From positions 908,737-972,736 of the forward strand of contig NZ_QXHD01000004.1 of NCBI RefSeq assembly GCF_011009555.1: a stretch of DNA of 64,000 bases, written 5' to 3'. The notes under the pieces are model-generated. The model saw only the letters and a list, made by a program, of their open reading frames with translations, did no database searches and had not been told where the DNA came from. This DNA comes from Adonisia turfae CCMR0081 (GTDB lineage: Bacteria; Cyanobacteriota; Cyanobacteriia; Phormidesmidales; Phormidesmidaceae). A program made the position numbers and the translations under genes. Below, piece by piece: positions 7,646 through 16,704 of the stretch. Position 1 is the first letter of the stretch; each line of letters opens with the position of its first letter.

Positions 7646-8812
7646 TTGTCTATGACTGCTGCAATTTCAGCTCCATCCAAACAGATGGATGACTCCAAAC
7701 ACGGCTTGCCCGTAACGATTATTACTGGTTTTTTGGGGAGTGGTAAAACTACTCTGCTTAACCACATTTTGACTAATCAAGACGGCCTGAAAACAGCGGT
7801 GCTGGTCAATGAGTTTGGTGAAGTCGGGATTGATAATGACCTGCTCATTACAACAGATGACGATACTATGGTGGAGCTGAGCAACGGCTGCATCTGCTGC
7901 ACCATCAATAATGATTTGTTAGAGGCAGTTTATAAGGTATTAGAGCGTAAGGACAAGATTGATTATCTAGTTGTGGAGACAACGGGGCTGGCGGATCCGC
8001 TGCCAGTAGCCCTTACGTTTTTAGGCACCGAGCTACGGGATCTCACTCGATTAGATTCTATTGTGACGCTAGTAGATGCAGAGAACTACAGCATCGATTT
8101 ATTTAACAGCCAGGCAGCCCATAACCAAATTGCCTATGGTGACATTATTCTGCTGAATAAGACAGATCTAGTGGATGAAGCTGATCTAGATCTGCTGGAA
8201 GTTAAGGTGCGAGACATTAAAGAAGGTGCCCGAATCTTACGGACAACTCAGTCTCAAGTCCCGCTACCGCTGATTTTGAGTGTAGGTCTTTTTGAGTCTG
8301 ATAAATACTTTGAACCGGCTAAAGAAGAGCACCACGATCATGGGCACGAGCATGAGCATGGGCACGAGCATGAGCATGAGCATGGGCATTCCCACGCAGA
8401 ACATCACGATCATGCCAATTGCGATCATGAGCATGGCCACTGCGAACATGATCACGAGCATGATCATGAGCACGAGCATTCCCACCTGGATGTAGATGGA
8501 TTTACATCGATTTCTATTGTTCGTGATCAACCTCTAGCGATTCGAAAGTTTCAGCATTTCTTGGATAACAAGCTGCCGGATAACGTCTTTCGAGCCAAGG
8601 GTATTTTGTGGTTTGACGAGAGTGAAAAGCGCCACATCTTTCATCTCAGTGGTAAACGATTTTCTTTAGAAGATGAAGAATGGAATCATCGACCTCGGAA
8701 AACCCAACTGGTGCTCATTGGTCAAAATCTTGACCATGAAGCCTTAAAAGCTGAAATTGAAAAATGCTTTTGCCTTGAATCCAAAGGTCGTGGTAGAGGT
8801 TTCAGCAGCTAG
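7646..8812 (+). CDS. CobW/ZNG-family GTP-binding metal chaperone with His-rich region
   Basis: This 388-residue G3E GTPase has a P-loop GFLGSGKTT (about residues 29-37), the metal-binding CICC motif (GCICCTI, about residues 89-95) and the NKTD base-recognition motif near residue 171. Residues about 226-280 form a long run of His alternating with Glu, Asp and Gly, a putative zinc reservoir. A CobW C-terminal domain follows (about 285-375). Family members hand metal, usually zinc or cobalt, to client enzymes at the cost of GTP. The stop codon overlaps the start of the deacylase gene by one base, so the two are probably translationally coupled. Confidence 0.9.
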   Translation: MSMTAAISAPSKQMDDSKHGLPVTIITGFLGSGKTTLLNHILTNQDGLKTAVLVNEFGEVGIDNDLLITTDDDTMVELSNGCICCTINNDLLEAVYKVLERKDKIDYLVVETTGLADPLPVALTFLGTELRDLTRLDSIVTLVDAENYSIDLFNSQAAHNQIAYGDIILLNKTDLVDEADLDLLEVKVRDIKEGARILRTTQSQVPLPLILSVGLFESDKYFEPAKEEHHDHGHEHEHGHEHEHEHGHSHAEHHDHANCDHEHGHCEHDHEHDHEHEHSHLDVDGFTSISIVRDQPLAIRKFQHFLDNKLPDNVFRAKGILWFDESEKRHIFHLSGKRFSLEDEEWNHRPRKTQLVLIGQNLDHEALKAEIEKCFCLESKGRGRGFSS

Positions 8813-9267
8813 TGCGCGTTGTAATTCAGCGTGTATCAGCATCCCAAGTCATGGTTGACGGTGAGGTTGTGGGCTGTATCGGTCGTGGGCTTAACCTTTT
8901 GATTGGGATCGCTGAAACCGATACAGAAAAAGAACTCGATTGGATGGTCCAGAAGTGCCTTTCATTAAGGCTTTTCCCGGCTGAAGGGTCAGGGCGTTTT
9001 GATTTATCGATTCAAGATGTTCAGGGTGCCTTGCTTGTTATTAGTCAATTCACACTTTATGGTGACTGTCGCAAGGGACGACGTCCTTCATTTGACCAGG
9101 CAGCTTCACCTGACCAGGCCGTTAAGCTATATGAACAGTTTGTAGCTAAACTGCGACAGAGTGGGTTACAGGTAGAAACAGGACAATTTGGTGCCCATAT
9201 GCAAGTCGCCATCGATAATGAGGGTCCGGTTACGTTGGTCTTAGAACGAGACGCCCGGGTAGCCTAG
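8812..9267 (+). CDS. dtd: D-aminoacyl-tRNA deacylase
   Basis: This 151-residue protein removes D-amino acids wrongly charged on tRNA. It has the DTD motifs: the N-terminal [18 protein letters not shown] block, the SQFTLYGD active-site motif (about residues 78-85) and the GxFGAxMxVxxxNxGPVT motif near residues 122-140. Length is that of the family. The start is a GTG whose G is the last base of the CobW stop codon. Confidence 0.95.
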   Translation: MRVVIQRVSASQVMVDGEVVGCIGRGLNLLIGIAETDTEKELDWMVQKCLSLRLFPAEGSGRFDLSIQDVQGALLVISQFTLYGDCRKGRRPSFDQAASPDQAVKLYEQFVAKLRQSGLQVETGQFGAHMQVAIDNEGPVTLVLERDARVA

Positions 9268-9504
9268 CTTTTACTTGGGGCTGACATGCATGTTCTAGCT
9301 CGTCCTGGGGGGACTATGGGCGATCGTTATTCTTTAGAGGAGATAGTCACTACACAAGCAATACAGAGAATATGCCACTTTATTTTCTTTGGCTGCGCTT
9401 GTGTCAGTTCCGGTTTCCCTTGATAAGGTAAAGAAATGTTAAATGGTCTAGCAACCCTTCCTACATAGAGACGATCCCAGAATACGACTATCACAGGTCC
9501 CTTT

Positions 9505-10281
9505 ATGCTGCACAGTATTAATCTAATGTCCTCGTTTCAAGTGCCTGCTGGGCAGGTTTTGTTCTGTGACTTTGATGGTCCTATCGTAGATGTTTCGGAG
9601 CGTTACTACCGAACCTATCGCTTAGGACTTTCAACTCTGCAAGCTAGTTACCAAGAGAGTCATGGTGCAGCGTTATCGCTGCAAATACTGTCTAAAAAGC
9701 AGTTTTGGTGGATGAAACGCAATCGAGTGGCTGATACCGACATTGCTATTCGTTCGGGGGTACCTACAGAGCTGGTCGATACTCTTTTACAGCAGGTTCA
9801 GCGGATTGTGAATCATCCCCATTTGCTACAGTGGGATACTCTACAACCCGGTGCTGACAAGGCTATTCATTATCTCAACCGTGAACGAGGTCTACGTTTA
9901 GTTCTAGTAACACTACGCCATCCTCGACAGGTGCAAGCCTTTTTACAGGCCCATGATCTGAGTCAGTATGTTGACGAAATCTTTGGGGCATCTGATATCA
10001 ATGCCGCCCACTTGAACCGAGCTGAGCAAAAGGTGGCGTTGCTAGAGCGTGCGATCGCAGCTCAGAAAAGCCAAGGTTATCAAACGTACCCCACTTGCAT
10101 GATTGGGGATACAGAGGCAGATATTATTGCCGGACAACGAGCGGGCATCGTTACTATTGCCCTCACCAACGGCATTCGTAGCTGTGAACACCTAAAGCGA
10201 TACCAACCAACCTCTATAGAACCTAGTTTGCTCAACGCGATTCAAAGCCGTCATATGACACAGGTTTTACAGGCGGCCTAA
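9505..10281 (+). CDS. HAD-superfamily hydrolase
   Basis: The 258-residue protein has the haloacid dehalogenase motifs in order: FCDFDGPIVD near residue 20 (nucleophile Asp and acid Asp), a Thr in VTLRHP near residue 135, and the motif IV segment GDTEADI near residue 207. The cap between motifs I and II is helical. The substrate is unknown; such enzymes usually act on phosphate monoesters. The first ATG is used; a second ATG seven codons later is possible. Its stop codon overlaps that of mreD by four bases on the opposite strand. Confidence 0.85.
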   Translation: MLHSINLMSSFQVPAGQVLFCDFDGPIVDVSERYYRTYRLGLSTLQASYQESHGAALSLQILSKKQFWWMKRNRVADTDIAIRSGVPTELVDTLLQQVQRIVNHPHLLQWDTLQPGADKAIHYLNRERGLRLVLVTLRHPRQVQAFLQAHDLSQYVDEIFGASDINAAHLNRAEQKVALLERAIAAQKSQGYQTYPTCMIGDTEADIIAGQRAGIVTIALTNGIRSCEHLKRYQPTSIEPSLLNAIQSRHMTQVLQAA

Positions 10282-10832
10282 CCCTTCCACCAGCGATGCA
10301 ATGGATAGTAGAGTGCTGGTGTCCATAGGCTGCTAAGAATTGCTGAACTGAGGGCTACTCGCTGATGGGTACGCCAAATTTGCCAAAGGCTCAGGTAGGG
10401 TGAATCAGGCCATAGCAGATGGCGAAAACTCATTTGCAGAGCCATGATTGTGGCGGCAACCACAGCCATGCCAAAAACAATAAATGCCACTAGCACGACA
10501 TTTTCTTGAATCAACCGCTGTCGCTGTAACCTAGCTGTCAACATACCTACTACTAGCAAGCTTAAGGCATGGGTGGGAAAAGGACCTGTCAGACCGTCCT
10601 GTAATAATCCCAAGACAATCCCAGCGATGGCCCCATCGATAATGGGATGGTGAATACTCCAGATAACGACCCAGATTAGTAACCAGTTTGGCGCGATACC
10701 CAACAATTCGATGCCAGGAAAGCGCATAGGAGATAGCAGCAAGCAAATTAAGCCTGAGCCCACCACAATAACGATATTGAGGCAAGTTTTTTGAAAGTCG
10801 GATAGCGCTTCCTTCCCTTTAGATGAAGTCAT
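10278..10832 (-). CDS. mreD: rod-shape protein MreD
   Basis: This 184-residue membrane protein has about five hydrophobic segments and is the last gene of the mreB-mreC-mreD order. The sequence of MreD is poorly conserved, so the call rests on size, topology, the LxxxxQDGLTG-type motif near residue 75 and its place 24 bp downstream of mreC. MreD is part of the elongasome, which directs lateral peptidoglycan synthesis. Confidence 0.88.
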   Translation of the reverse strand: MTSSKGKEALSDFQKTCLNIVIVVGSGLICLLLSPMRFPGIELLGIAPNWLLIWVVIWSIHHPIIDGAIAGIVLGLLQDGLTGPFPTHALSLLVVGMLTARLQRQRLIQENVVLVAFIVFGMAVVAATIMALQMSFRHLLWPDSPYLSLWQIWRTHQRVALSSAILSSLWTPALYYPLHRWWKG

Positions 10833-10856
10833 ATTGTCTCAGGTAGCGCTATCGCG

Positions 10857-11648
10857 CTATTCATTGTCGATTATCTCTGCGGGAGGCGCATTAACGTCGG
10901 TTTTGGCTTCAAAGGGATGGATAGTAACCCATTCAAGAATATTTAGAGGAGACGATAGTTTAATCACAGCTTCAGGAGCGGGACTTTTCTTTAAGTCCAT
11001 ACTTTCGATACGCCCGACGGGAATCCCTTGAGGGAAAAGACGGCTGTAAGAAGACGTGACAATGACATCACCCGGTTTGACATCAGGCGTAGTCTCAAAA
11101 AACTGCATAACGACCCGACCGTCAACATTGCCACGTACTACGCCTAAGGACCGGCTGCGACTGACCTTCACACCCATCTGGCTAGTGGGGTCAGTAATTA
11201 ACAAAATTTGACTAGTATTTAGAGACACACTAGTAACTCGACCTACTAAACCCCCGGGCCCCGTGGCCATGTCACCTTCTGTAATGCCTTCCAAACTACC
11301 TTTATTGACCGTAATTTGCTGCCACCAATTATCGGCACTACGCCCAATCACAGCAGCAACGGTAACCTTGCCTTGACTATCAGCATAGTCAATATTTTCC
11401 CGCAGGCTTTGATTTTGGTTTTCTAATTCAATCACCCGTTGTTGCAGCTCTAGGATGTAGGCATTTTCCAGCCGCTCTGCTTGTGTAAGGCCAGGTTGAA
11501 GCGGTGCTGTTAGTACCTGATAGATTTCATAAATGACAGCACCCTGGCTTTGACGCATAGCCCAGGCTAAGACGATAACAAGGGTGGTAATGCCAGCCCT
11601 CGTTGCGTATCTATCCCACCAGCGTCTCAGTGCAAACATAATTTGCAA
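10857..11648 (-). CDS. mreC: rod-shape protein MreC
   Basis: This 263-residue protein has one N-terminal membrane anchor (about residues 17-35), a coiled coil (about 60-88) and the MreC beta-domain, including GSLEGITEGDMATGPGGLVGRV and GVVRGN. MreC links the MreB filament to periplasmic cell-wall synthases. It lies between mreB (37 bp upstream) and mreD (24 bp downstream) in a compact operon. Confidence 0.93.
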   Translation of the reverse strand: MQIMFALRRWWDRYATRAGITTLVIVLAWAMRQSQGAVIYEIYQVLTAPLQPGLTQAERLENAYILELQQRVIELENQNQSLRENIDYADSQGKVTVAAVIGRSADNWWQQITVNKGSLEGITEGDMATGPGGLVGRVTSVSLNTSQILLITDPTSQMGVKVSRSRSLGVVRGNVDGRVVMQFFETTPDVKPGDVIVTSSYSRLFPQGIPVGRIESMDLKKSPAPEAVIKLSSPLNILEWVTIHPFEAKTDVNAPPAEIIDNE

Positions 11649-11685
11649 ACAATAGTTGTCAACCTGTCAACCGTCTACGGAAACC

Positions 11686-12726
11686 TTAGAGATCGCGAGA
11701 ACGAGCACTAAATACCCGCTCCATCTGACTAAAGTTTTCAAGCACACGTCCAGTTCCTAGGACTACACAACTCAACGGATCAGCCGCAACGTGAACTACA
11801 ATGCCGGTTTCATGGCTAATCAGGGTATCTAGACCTTTTAGTAACGCTCCGCCACCTGCCAGCATAATACCCCTATCGATAATATCAGCTGCCAACTCTG
11901 GAGGAGTTCTTTCCAGGGTTCGTTTCACAGCCTCAACGATCACCGACAACGGTTCTGCCATACTTTCGCGGATTTCAGCACTTTTTACAGTCACTGTTCT
12001 GGGTAAACCGGATAGCAAGTGTAAGCCTCGAACATCCAAAACATTTTCACTGTCATTAGGACTGGGATAAGCAGAGCCAATATTGATCTTGATTTCTTCG
12101 GCTGTGCGCTCACCAATGACCAAGTTATGGACTTTTTTCATGTATTGAGAAATGGAATCACTCAGCTCATCACCAGCTACACGTACCGATTCACTTAAGA
12201 CAGTGCCTTGTAAACTTAGCACTGCGACTTCAGTGGTACCGCCACCGATATCAATAATCATGTTGCCTGTGGGCTCAGCTACGGGTAACCCAGCGCCAAT
12301 AGCTGCCGCAACGGGTTCATCGATGAGATAGACCATACGAGCCCCAGCCTGTAGAGCTGCATCCATAACTGCCCGACGCTCTACACCGGTAACACCACTG
12401 GGAATGCCAATCACGATGCGGGGCATTCCTAACGCTCGACCTTCATGCACTCGTTTAATAAAGTGCTTGAGCATGAGCTCGGCAGTATCAAAATCAGCAA
12501 TCACACCGTCCCGTAAAGGACGCAGAGCCGTAATGTTGCCTGGCGTACGTCCTAGCATTCGTTTGGCTTCTTCTCCAACAGCTAAGGGCTTGCCGTCCTT
12601 ATCCCTAGCTACAACGGAGGGCTCTTGCAAGACAACGCCTTTACCCGAAACATAGACCAGAGTGTTAGCTGTCCCCAGGTCTATTCCCATGTCACGGGAG
12701 AATGAAAAGCGATCGAGTAAACTCAC
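11686..12726 (-). CDS. mreB: rod-shape determining actin homologue MreB
   Basis: The protein forms ATP-dependent filaments under the inner membrane that guide cell elongation. It has the actin-fold motifs: GIDLGTANTLVYV (phosphate 1), IDIGGGTTEVAVL (phosphate 2) and MLAGGGALLKGLD (adenosine). I chose a GTG at 12726, giving MSLLDRFSFSRDMGIDLG, which matches the usual MreB N-terminus; a TTG six codons upstream is the alternative. The 346 residues are normal for the family. It is first in mreBCD. Confidence 0.95.
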   Translation of the reverse strand: MSLLDRFSFSRDMGIDLGTANTLVYVSGKGVVLQEPSVVARDKDGKPLAVGEEAKRMLGRTPGNITALRPLRDGVIADFDTAELMLKHFIKRVHEGRALGMPRIVIGIPSGVTGVERRAVMDAALQAGARMVYLIDEPVAAAIGAGLPVAEPTGNMIIDIGGGTTEVAVLSLQGTVLSESVRVAGDELSDSISQYMKKVHNLVIGERTAEEIKINIGSAYPSPNDSENVLDVRGLHLLSGLPRTVTVKSAEIRESMAEPLSVIVEAVKRTLERTPPELAADIIDRGIMLAGGGALLKGLDTLISHETGIVVHVAADPLSCVVLGTGRVLENFSQMERVFSARSRDL

Positions 12727-13076
12727 TGTTAGACGTGCCCCCAAACGAGCTGTGAAAAAACAAATGGATGGTTTATTAGGCCGGTGTGGATTTTATTACG
12801 TTTTATATCTGTACGTCTAGTCCGCACTTCTGAACGCAACCAATATTCGGCCTATGGCGATGATGTTGAGAAACATCCTGAGGGAACGTTGACTATTAAT
12901 CAACCTGCGCTATCTACCATACTCCAAGGTTACACGGTCTGAAATTCTGTAATCTGGAGTACCGGGGGTAAAACCTTATGCCCATCTACTTCAAAGCGTA
13001 AGAGATAAAGATAATTCTAGACGGTGGTGTATCTCTCGCATATAAAGTAGTTAGCACAGTAGCTGGTGAAATAGCG
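12727..13076. other. 350-bp divergent promoter region, mreB / ssb
   Basis: No gene is visible. This region must hold the promoters for mreBCD (minus) and ssb (plus). I see only weak, short dyads such as GTTGA/TCAAC near 12890 and no motif I can name. Confidence 0.5.
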
Positions 13077-13442
13077 ATGAGTCTCAATGTTGTAAATCTT
13101 GTAGGGCGAGCGGGACGAGATCCTGAGGTTCGCTATTTTGAGTCAGGCAATGTGCTGTGCAAGTTTACGATTGCTGTGAATCGACGTACTCGTAATAGCG
13201 ATCAGCCTGATTGGTTCAACCTAGAACTCTGGGGACGCAACGCTGAGGTGGCTGCTAATTACGTCAAGAAGGGTAGTCTTGTCGGCGTAGTGGGCGCGCT
13301 TAAGCTTGATAGCTGGCAAGATCGCGCTACGGGTGCACAGCGCTCTAGTCCTGTTATTCGAGTAGAACGCCTTGAGCTTTTAGGGTCTAAGCGAGACAAC
13401 GCTGCTCCCATGTCAGGTAACTACGATGATGACCAGTTCTAA
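13077..13442 (+). CDS. ssb: single-stranded DNA-binding protein, short form
   Basis: This 121-residue protein has an OB fold with SSB signatures: MSLNVVNLVGRAGRDPEVRYF, FTIAVNR, and WFNLELWGRNAEVAANYVKKGSLVGVVG. The usual long Gly/Pro-rich linker is almost absent, but the acidic tip that recruits repair proteins is kept as YDDDQF. Cyanobacterial SSBs of this length are known. A terminator hairpin overlaps the stop codon. Confidence 0.93.
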   Translation: MSLNVVNLVGRAGRDPEVRYFESGNVLCKFTIAVNRRTRNSDQPDWFNLELWGRNAEVAANYVKKGSLVGVVGALKLDSWQDRATGAQRSSPVIRVERLELLGSKRDNAAPMSGNYDDDQF

Positions 13443-13469
13443 TGCCTGCTACTTAGAGAAGGCATTAGA
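13438..13469 (+). terminator. terminator overlapping the ssb stop codon
   Basis: A perfect 10-bp inverted repeat (TCTAATGCCT at 13438-13447, AGGCATTAGA at 13460-13469) includes the ssb stop and is followed by T-rich sequence to about 13488. Confidence 0.7.
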
Positions 13470-13525
13470 ACACGTTTTATTATTTTTTACTCAGTGGGCA
13501 AAGTCGAAATTAGGCAGAGTGAATA

Positions 13526-13867
13526 CTAGCTAGCTAAACGATCGTTCTGCTCGGTCGTTTCGCCATCGGCTTGAATGCTGGCTTGAACCTCGCACCAAGC
13601 AGCCCCAGGAATCACCTCAATTTTGCCACGATTAGGGAAACGCAAATCTTCCACAGCTGTAACACCGTTGGTAAAAAGGTATTCACGTAAAAGCTGATAA
13701 GCCTCATCTATATTGCTAACTGTATAGTTGGCAGCGTATAGATAAGGCTTTAAGCGATCTTGATTGCGAGGGGCAGTTTCTCGAAACGTGACGCGAGTTG
13801 TCTTAGGTGAGCTATGTTGGCAGCTGATCCGATACTTAATGGTGTGACAAGCTGTGTTGGGGAACAT
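13526..13867 (-). CDS. hypothetical protein
   Basis: I do not recognise this 113-residue protein. It is soluble, with no signal peptide or membrane segment. The mid-part YLYAANYTVSNIDEAYQLLREYLF (about residues 42-65) looks like a folded alpha/beta unit, and the C-terminus is acidic. It is convergent with ssb. Its codon use matches that of its neighbours, so I take it as a real gene, probably a small cyanobacterial conserved protein. Confidence 0.6.
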   Translation of the reverse strand: MFPNTACHTIKYRISCQHSSPKTTRVTFRETAPRNQDRLKPYLYAANYTVSNIDEAYQLLREYLFTNGVTAVEDLRFPNRGKIEVIPGAAWCEVQASIQADGETTEQNDRLAS

Positions 13868-14170
13868 TTCACTGTGAAAAGATGGAACTCTGGAGAAGCT
13901 GCCAGGATTATCCAGCTAGCTGAATAAACGAGCAATAAAGATTTACGGGAATATTTCCTCTAATAATACAAACTAGTACTAATAAACGAACCGTAATCTA
14001 TATTGTCTGAAGTTGTCAAAAGTAATATTGGGTTACCTGTTACATTTGATCAACTTTTATCAATGCACCCGATGTTCATAATAACGTCCATTAACGTCAA
14101 TTATCGAAATTATTTGAAATGGATGCTGGGATGCTCTTACGGCTAGTAAGTCGCAAATAATAAATAAATT
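13868..14170. other. 303-bp intergenic region
   Basis: This is AT-rich sequence upstream of the hypothetical gene and downstream of the DUF2062 gene, both on the minus strand. I see no gene, hairpin or repeat worth naming. Confidence 0.5.
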
Positions 14171-14707
14171 CTAACGGCTATTACGGTTGGATTGGATATG
14201 GTATGCCATATGTAAGCAGCCATAGTAGCTGAGAAAAGCTAAAATCATCCCTACGAGAGTACTGCCTACCATTAGGGCAACTGTGATATCAAGGCCAAGG
14301 TTCATCCATTCTTGAGGAGAACGCCCTGTCAGGCTGGTTGCTGCACTTTGTCCTAAAACCCAGCGCCCAATTTGGTAGTTGAATGCATAAATAGGAACAT
14401 AGGTCAGTGGATTGCTAATCCAAGTGCCGGCGGCTGCAACAATTTTATTGCCTCGAATGGCTACAGCGATCGCAACGCCAATGATTGTCTGTAACCCAAA
14501 CAAGGGATAGCTGCCGGCAAAAACCCCCGCTGCCAGACCCCTGGCAATGGCTTGAGGATGGCTTCTGAGACGGATAAAGCGAATATAGACATACCTGGCC
14601 AGACGCTGCAATTTACCTCGCTTCTGGCGTTTTAGGGGGCGATGTGATCTTTTGTAAGATTGTTTGCTGGATTGATTATCGTCAGAATGACCTTGTGGGT
14701 CTGCCAC
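14171..14707 (-). CDS. DUF2062 membrane protein
   Basis: The 178-residue protein has a very basic N-terminal 45 residues, then the DUF2062 core: ARGLAAGVFAGSYPLFGLQT, a membrane segment, and GTWISNPLTYVPIYAFNYQIG, followed by a last membrane helix near residues 140-165. DUF2062 proteins are inner-membrane proteins of unknown function. The gene is divergent from mnmE, with 170 bp between starts. Confidence 0.85.
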   Translation of the reverse strand: MADPQGHSDDNQSSKQSYKRSHRPLKRQKRGKLQRLARYVYIRFIRLRSHPQAIARGLAAGVFAGSYPLFGLQTIIGVAIAVAIRGNKIVAAAGTWISNPLTYVPIYAFNYQIGRWVLGQSAATSLTGRSPQEWMNLGLDITVALMVGSTLVGMILAFLSYYGCLHMAYHIQSNRNSR

Positions 14708-14877
14708 GGCTGGATTCCTTGTGAAAAATTGACATGTAATGGAGCAAGGCCGCCGTCCATGGGCTACTAGGATTAATTATGACAACATAACCAACTTTGG
14801 TCATTCCAGGTGGACTTGCGTGCAAGGCGGCACAGGGGGCGTTAAAGTTTGATGTTGGCAGTGTTTGAGTCAGGAAT

Positions 14878-16257
14878 GTGGGTGAGCCAAGGGAAACAAT
14901 TGTGCAGGGTGAAACCATTGCTGCGATCGCAACCGCGATTGTGCCACAGCAGGGGAGTGTCGGCATTGTGCGACTCTCGGGTTCCACAGCAGTTTCCATT
15001 GCTCAACAGGTGTTCCACAGCACTGCACCTTGGGAAAGCCATCGTATTCTCTATGGTTACATTGCCCACCCAGAGACTCGGCAGACGATTGATGAAGCTT
15101 TACTGCTGTTGATGAAATCCCCACGTTCTTATACCCGTGAGGATGTGGTGGAATTTCACTGCCACGGTGGCATCATGGCGGTGCAGCAGGTATTGCAGTT
15201 ATGTATTGCCCAGGGAGCGCGCCTGGCAGAACCAGGGGAATTTACTCTGCGGGCCTTTCTCAATGGTCGTCTAGATTTAACCCAGGCCGAAGGTATTGCT
15301 GATTTGGTCGGAGCCCAATCACCTCAAGCGGCCCAAGTGGCATTGGCTGGAATTAAAGGCAAGCTGACCCAGGTGATTCGCCAATGTCGCAGCCGGTGTT
15401 TAGACGTGCTGGCGGAGGTGGAAGCTCGCATTGACTTTGCCGATGATCTTCCCCCTTTAGATGAAGATCATGTGCGTAATCAGGTGGCGGTGCTCCTGGC
15501 TGAAGTATCCCAAATTCTGTCTACAGCCCATCAGGGGGAGCTGCTGCGGACAGGGCTCAAGGTGGCAATCGTGGGGCAGCCCAATGTGGGTAAATCCAGT
15601 TTGCTGAATGCCTGGAGTCGTTGCGATCGCGCCATCGTCACCGCCTTACCCGGCACCACCCGTGATGTGGTTGAATCGCAGCTGGTGGTTGGTGGCATTC
15701 CTGTGCAGGTGCTCGATACAGCGGGCATTCGTGATGCCACTGACCAAGTAGAGCAACTGGGAATTGAACGTTCCCAGGCAGCGGCTAAAAATGCAGATTT
15801 AGTCTTGCTGACCGTGGATGGCACTGTCGGCTGGACTGATGCGGAAGCCGCACTATATGGCGATATTCAGCATAAACCTCATATTTTAGTGATCAATAAG
15901 GTAGATCTAGGGCCGCCGGTTAGTCTGCCTGGGGTGGATGGGCCTGTTGTCCACACAGCCGCCGCCCAAGGTCAGGGCATTGACGATTTAGAGAATGCCA
16001 TCCTTACCATTGTGCAAGCGGGTAATGTCAGTGCTGCCAACATGGATTTAGCCATTAATCAGAGACAGGCAGCGGCCCTAACCCGTGCCCACAGTGCGCT
16101 TAAGCAGGTGCAAGCCACCATAGAAGCTGTGCTGCCCCTTGATTTTTGGACCATTGATTTACGGGACGCCATCCGTGCTTTGGGAGAGGTAACCGGTGAG
16201 GAGATGACCGAGTCGATGTTAGATGAGATTTTTAGCCGATTTTGTATTGGTAAGTAA
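14878..16257 (+). CDS. mnmE: tRNA modification GTPase MnmE
   Basis: With MnmG this enzyme modifies the wobble uridine of certain tRNAs. The 459 residues comprise the N-terminal tetrahydrofolate-binding domain, a helical domain, and an inserted GTPase domain with P-loop GQPNVGKSS (about residue 234), the switch region GTTRD, DTAG and NKVD. The C-terminus is the family's CIGK, whose Cys is catalytic. The start is a GTG at 14878, chosen because it begins just before the conserved TIAAIAT segment. The last seven codons and the stop are exactly duplicated just past the end. Confidence 0.95.
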   Translation: MGEPRETIVQGETIAAIATAIVPQQGSVGIVRLSGSTAVSIAQQVFHSTAPWESHRILYGYIAHPETRQTIDEALLLLMKSPRSYTREDVVEFHCHGGIMAVQQVLQLCIAQGARLAEPGEFTLRAFLNGRLDLTQAEGIADLVGAQSPQAAQVALAGIKGKLTQVIRQCRSRCLDVLAEVEARIDFADDLPPLDEDHVRNQVAVLLAEVSQILSTAHQGELLRTGLKVAIVGQPNVGKSSLLNAWSRCDRAIVTALPGTTRDVVESQLVVGGIPVQVLDTAGIRDATDQVEQLGIERSQAAAKNADLVLLTVDGTVGWTDAEAALYGDIQHKPHILVINKVDLGPPVSLPGVDGPVVHTAAAQGQGIDDLENAILTIVQAGNVSAANMDLAINQRQAAALTRAHSALKQVQATIEAVLPLDFWTIDLRDAIRALGEVTGEEMTESMLDEIFSRFCIGK

Positions 16258-16282
16258 TGCCGATTTTGTATTGGTAAGTAAT
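16235..16282 (+). repeat. exact 24-bp tandem duplication of the mnmE 3' end
   Basis: The segment 16235-16258 is repeated without change at 16259-16282. The unit covers the last codons (ending R-F-C-I-G-K), the stop codon and two more bases. The second copy is in the same frame, after the TAA. Confidence 0.95.
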
Positions 16283-16296
16283 AGTGGATCATACCT

Positions 16297-16704
16297 ATGG
16301 CAATAGTTAACGGCGATCCTAGGGTGGGCATCGTCCACCCTATCAAAATGCAGGACGCCTTCGTGACCCTAGCCAGTGAAAATCTACAGGCCTTAGTGGA
16401 GTTTTATCAGGGCTTATTAGGCCAAGCACCCCACCGTTATATCCCCCAGTGTTATGCAGAATTTGTGTTACGAGGTTTAAGGCTGGCTTTATTTAAACCT
16501 GGCGATACTCAGGAGTTTACTGGACCAGCCGGGAGTATGAGCCTGTGTCTTGAGGTGGAGGATTTACGAGGTGCGATCGCAACTGTAACAAAACTAGGCC
16601 ATGCACCACCGGATGACATCATCCACGCCAGCCACGGCCAAGAAGTCTATGTATACGATCCAGCTGGGAATCGCCTGATTTTGCACCAATCATCGGTGCC
16701 TTAA
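16297..16704 (+). CDS. VOC (glyoxalase/bleomycin-resistance) family protein
   Basis: This 135-residue protein has the vicinal-oxygen-chelate fold pattern: a beta-alpha-beta unit FVTLASENLQALVEFYQGLLG (about residues 22-42) and a second, VYVYDPAGNRLILHQ (about 116-130). VOC proteins bind metal and act in very different reactions, so no substrate is proposed. It starts 39 bp after mnmE on the same strand. Its stop overlaps that of the (p)ppGpp gene by four bases. A second ATG at 16348 would remove a non-conserved N-terminus and may be the true start. Confidence 0.8.
   Translation: MAIVNGDPRVGIVHPIKMQDAFVTLASENLQALVEFYQGLLGQAPHRYIPQCYAEFVLRGLRLALFKPGDTQEFTGPAGSMSLCLEVEDLRGAIATVTKLGHAPPDDIIHASHGQEVYVYDPAGNRLILHQSSVP

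Noticed and set aside
8326..8490. Short tandem repeats that could suggest a CRISPR or microsatellite
   Set aside because: Irregular GAGCATGGGCAC-type units are coding for the His/Glu run; there are no spacers of constant length.
8264..8530. Minus-strand frame rich in Met, Val and Leu
   Set aside because: It mirrors the His-rich region of the CobW-type gene; CAT/CAC repeats read as ATG/GTG on the other strand.
14842..15124. Several overlapping frames on both strands at the mnmE start
   Set aside because: They are shadows of the conserved MnmE N-terminus; the GTG at 14878 explains the region.
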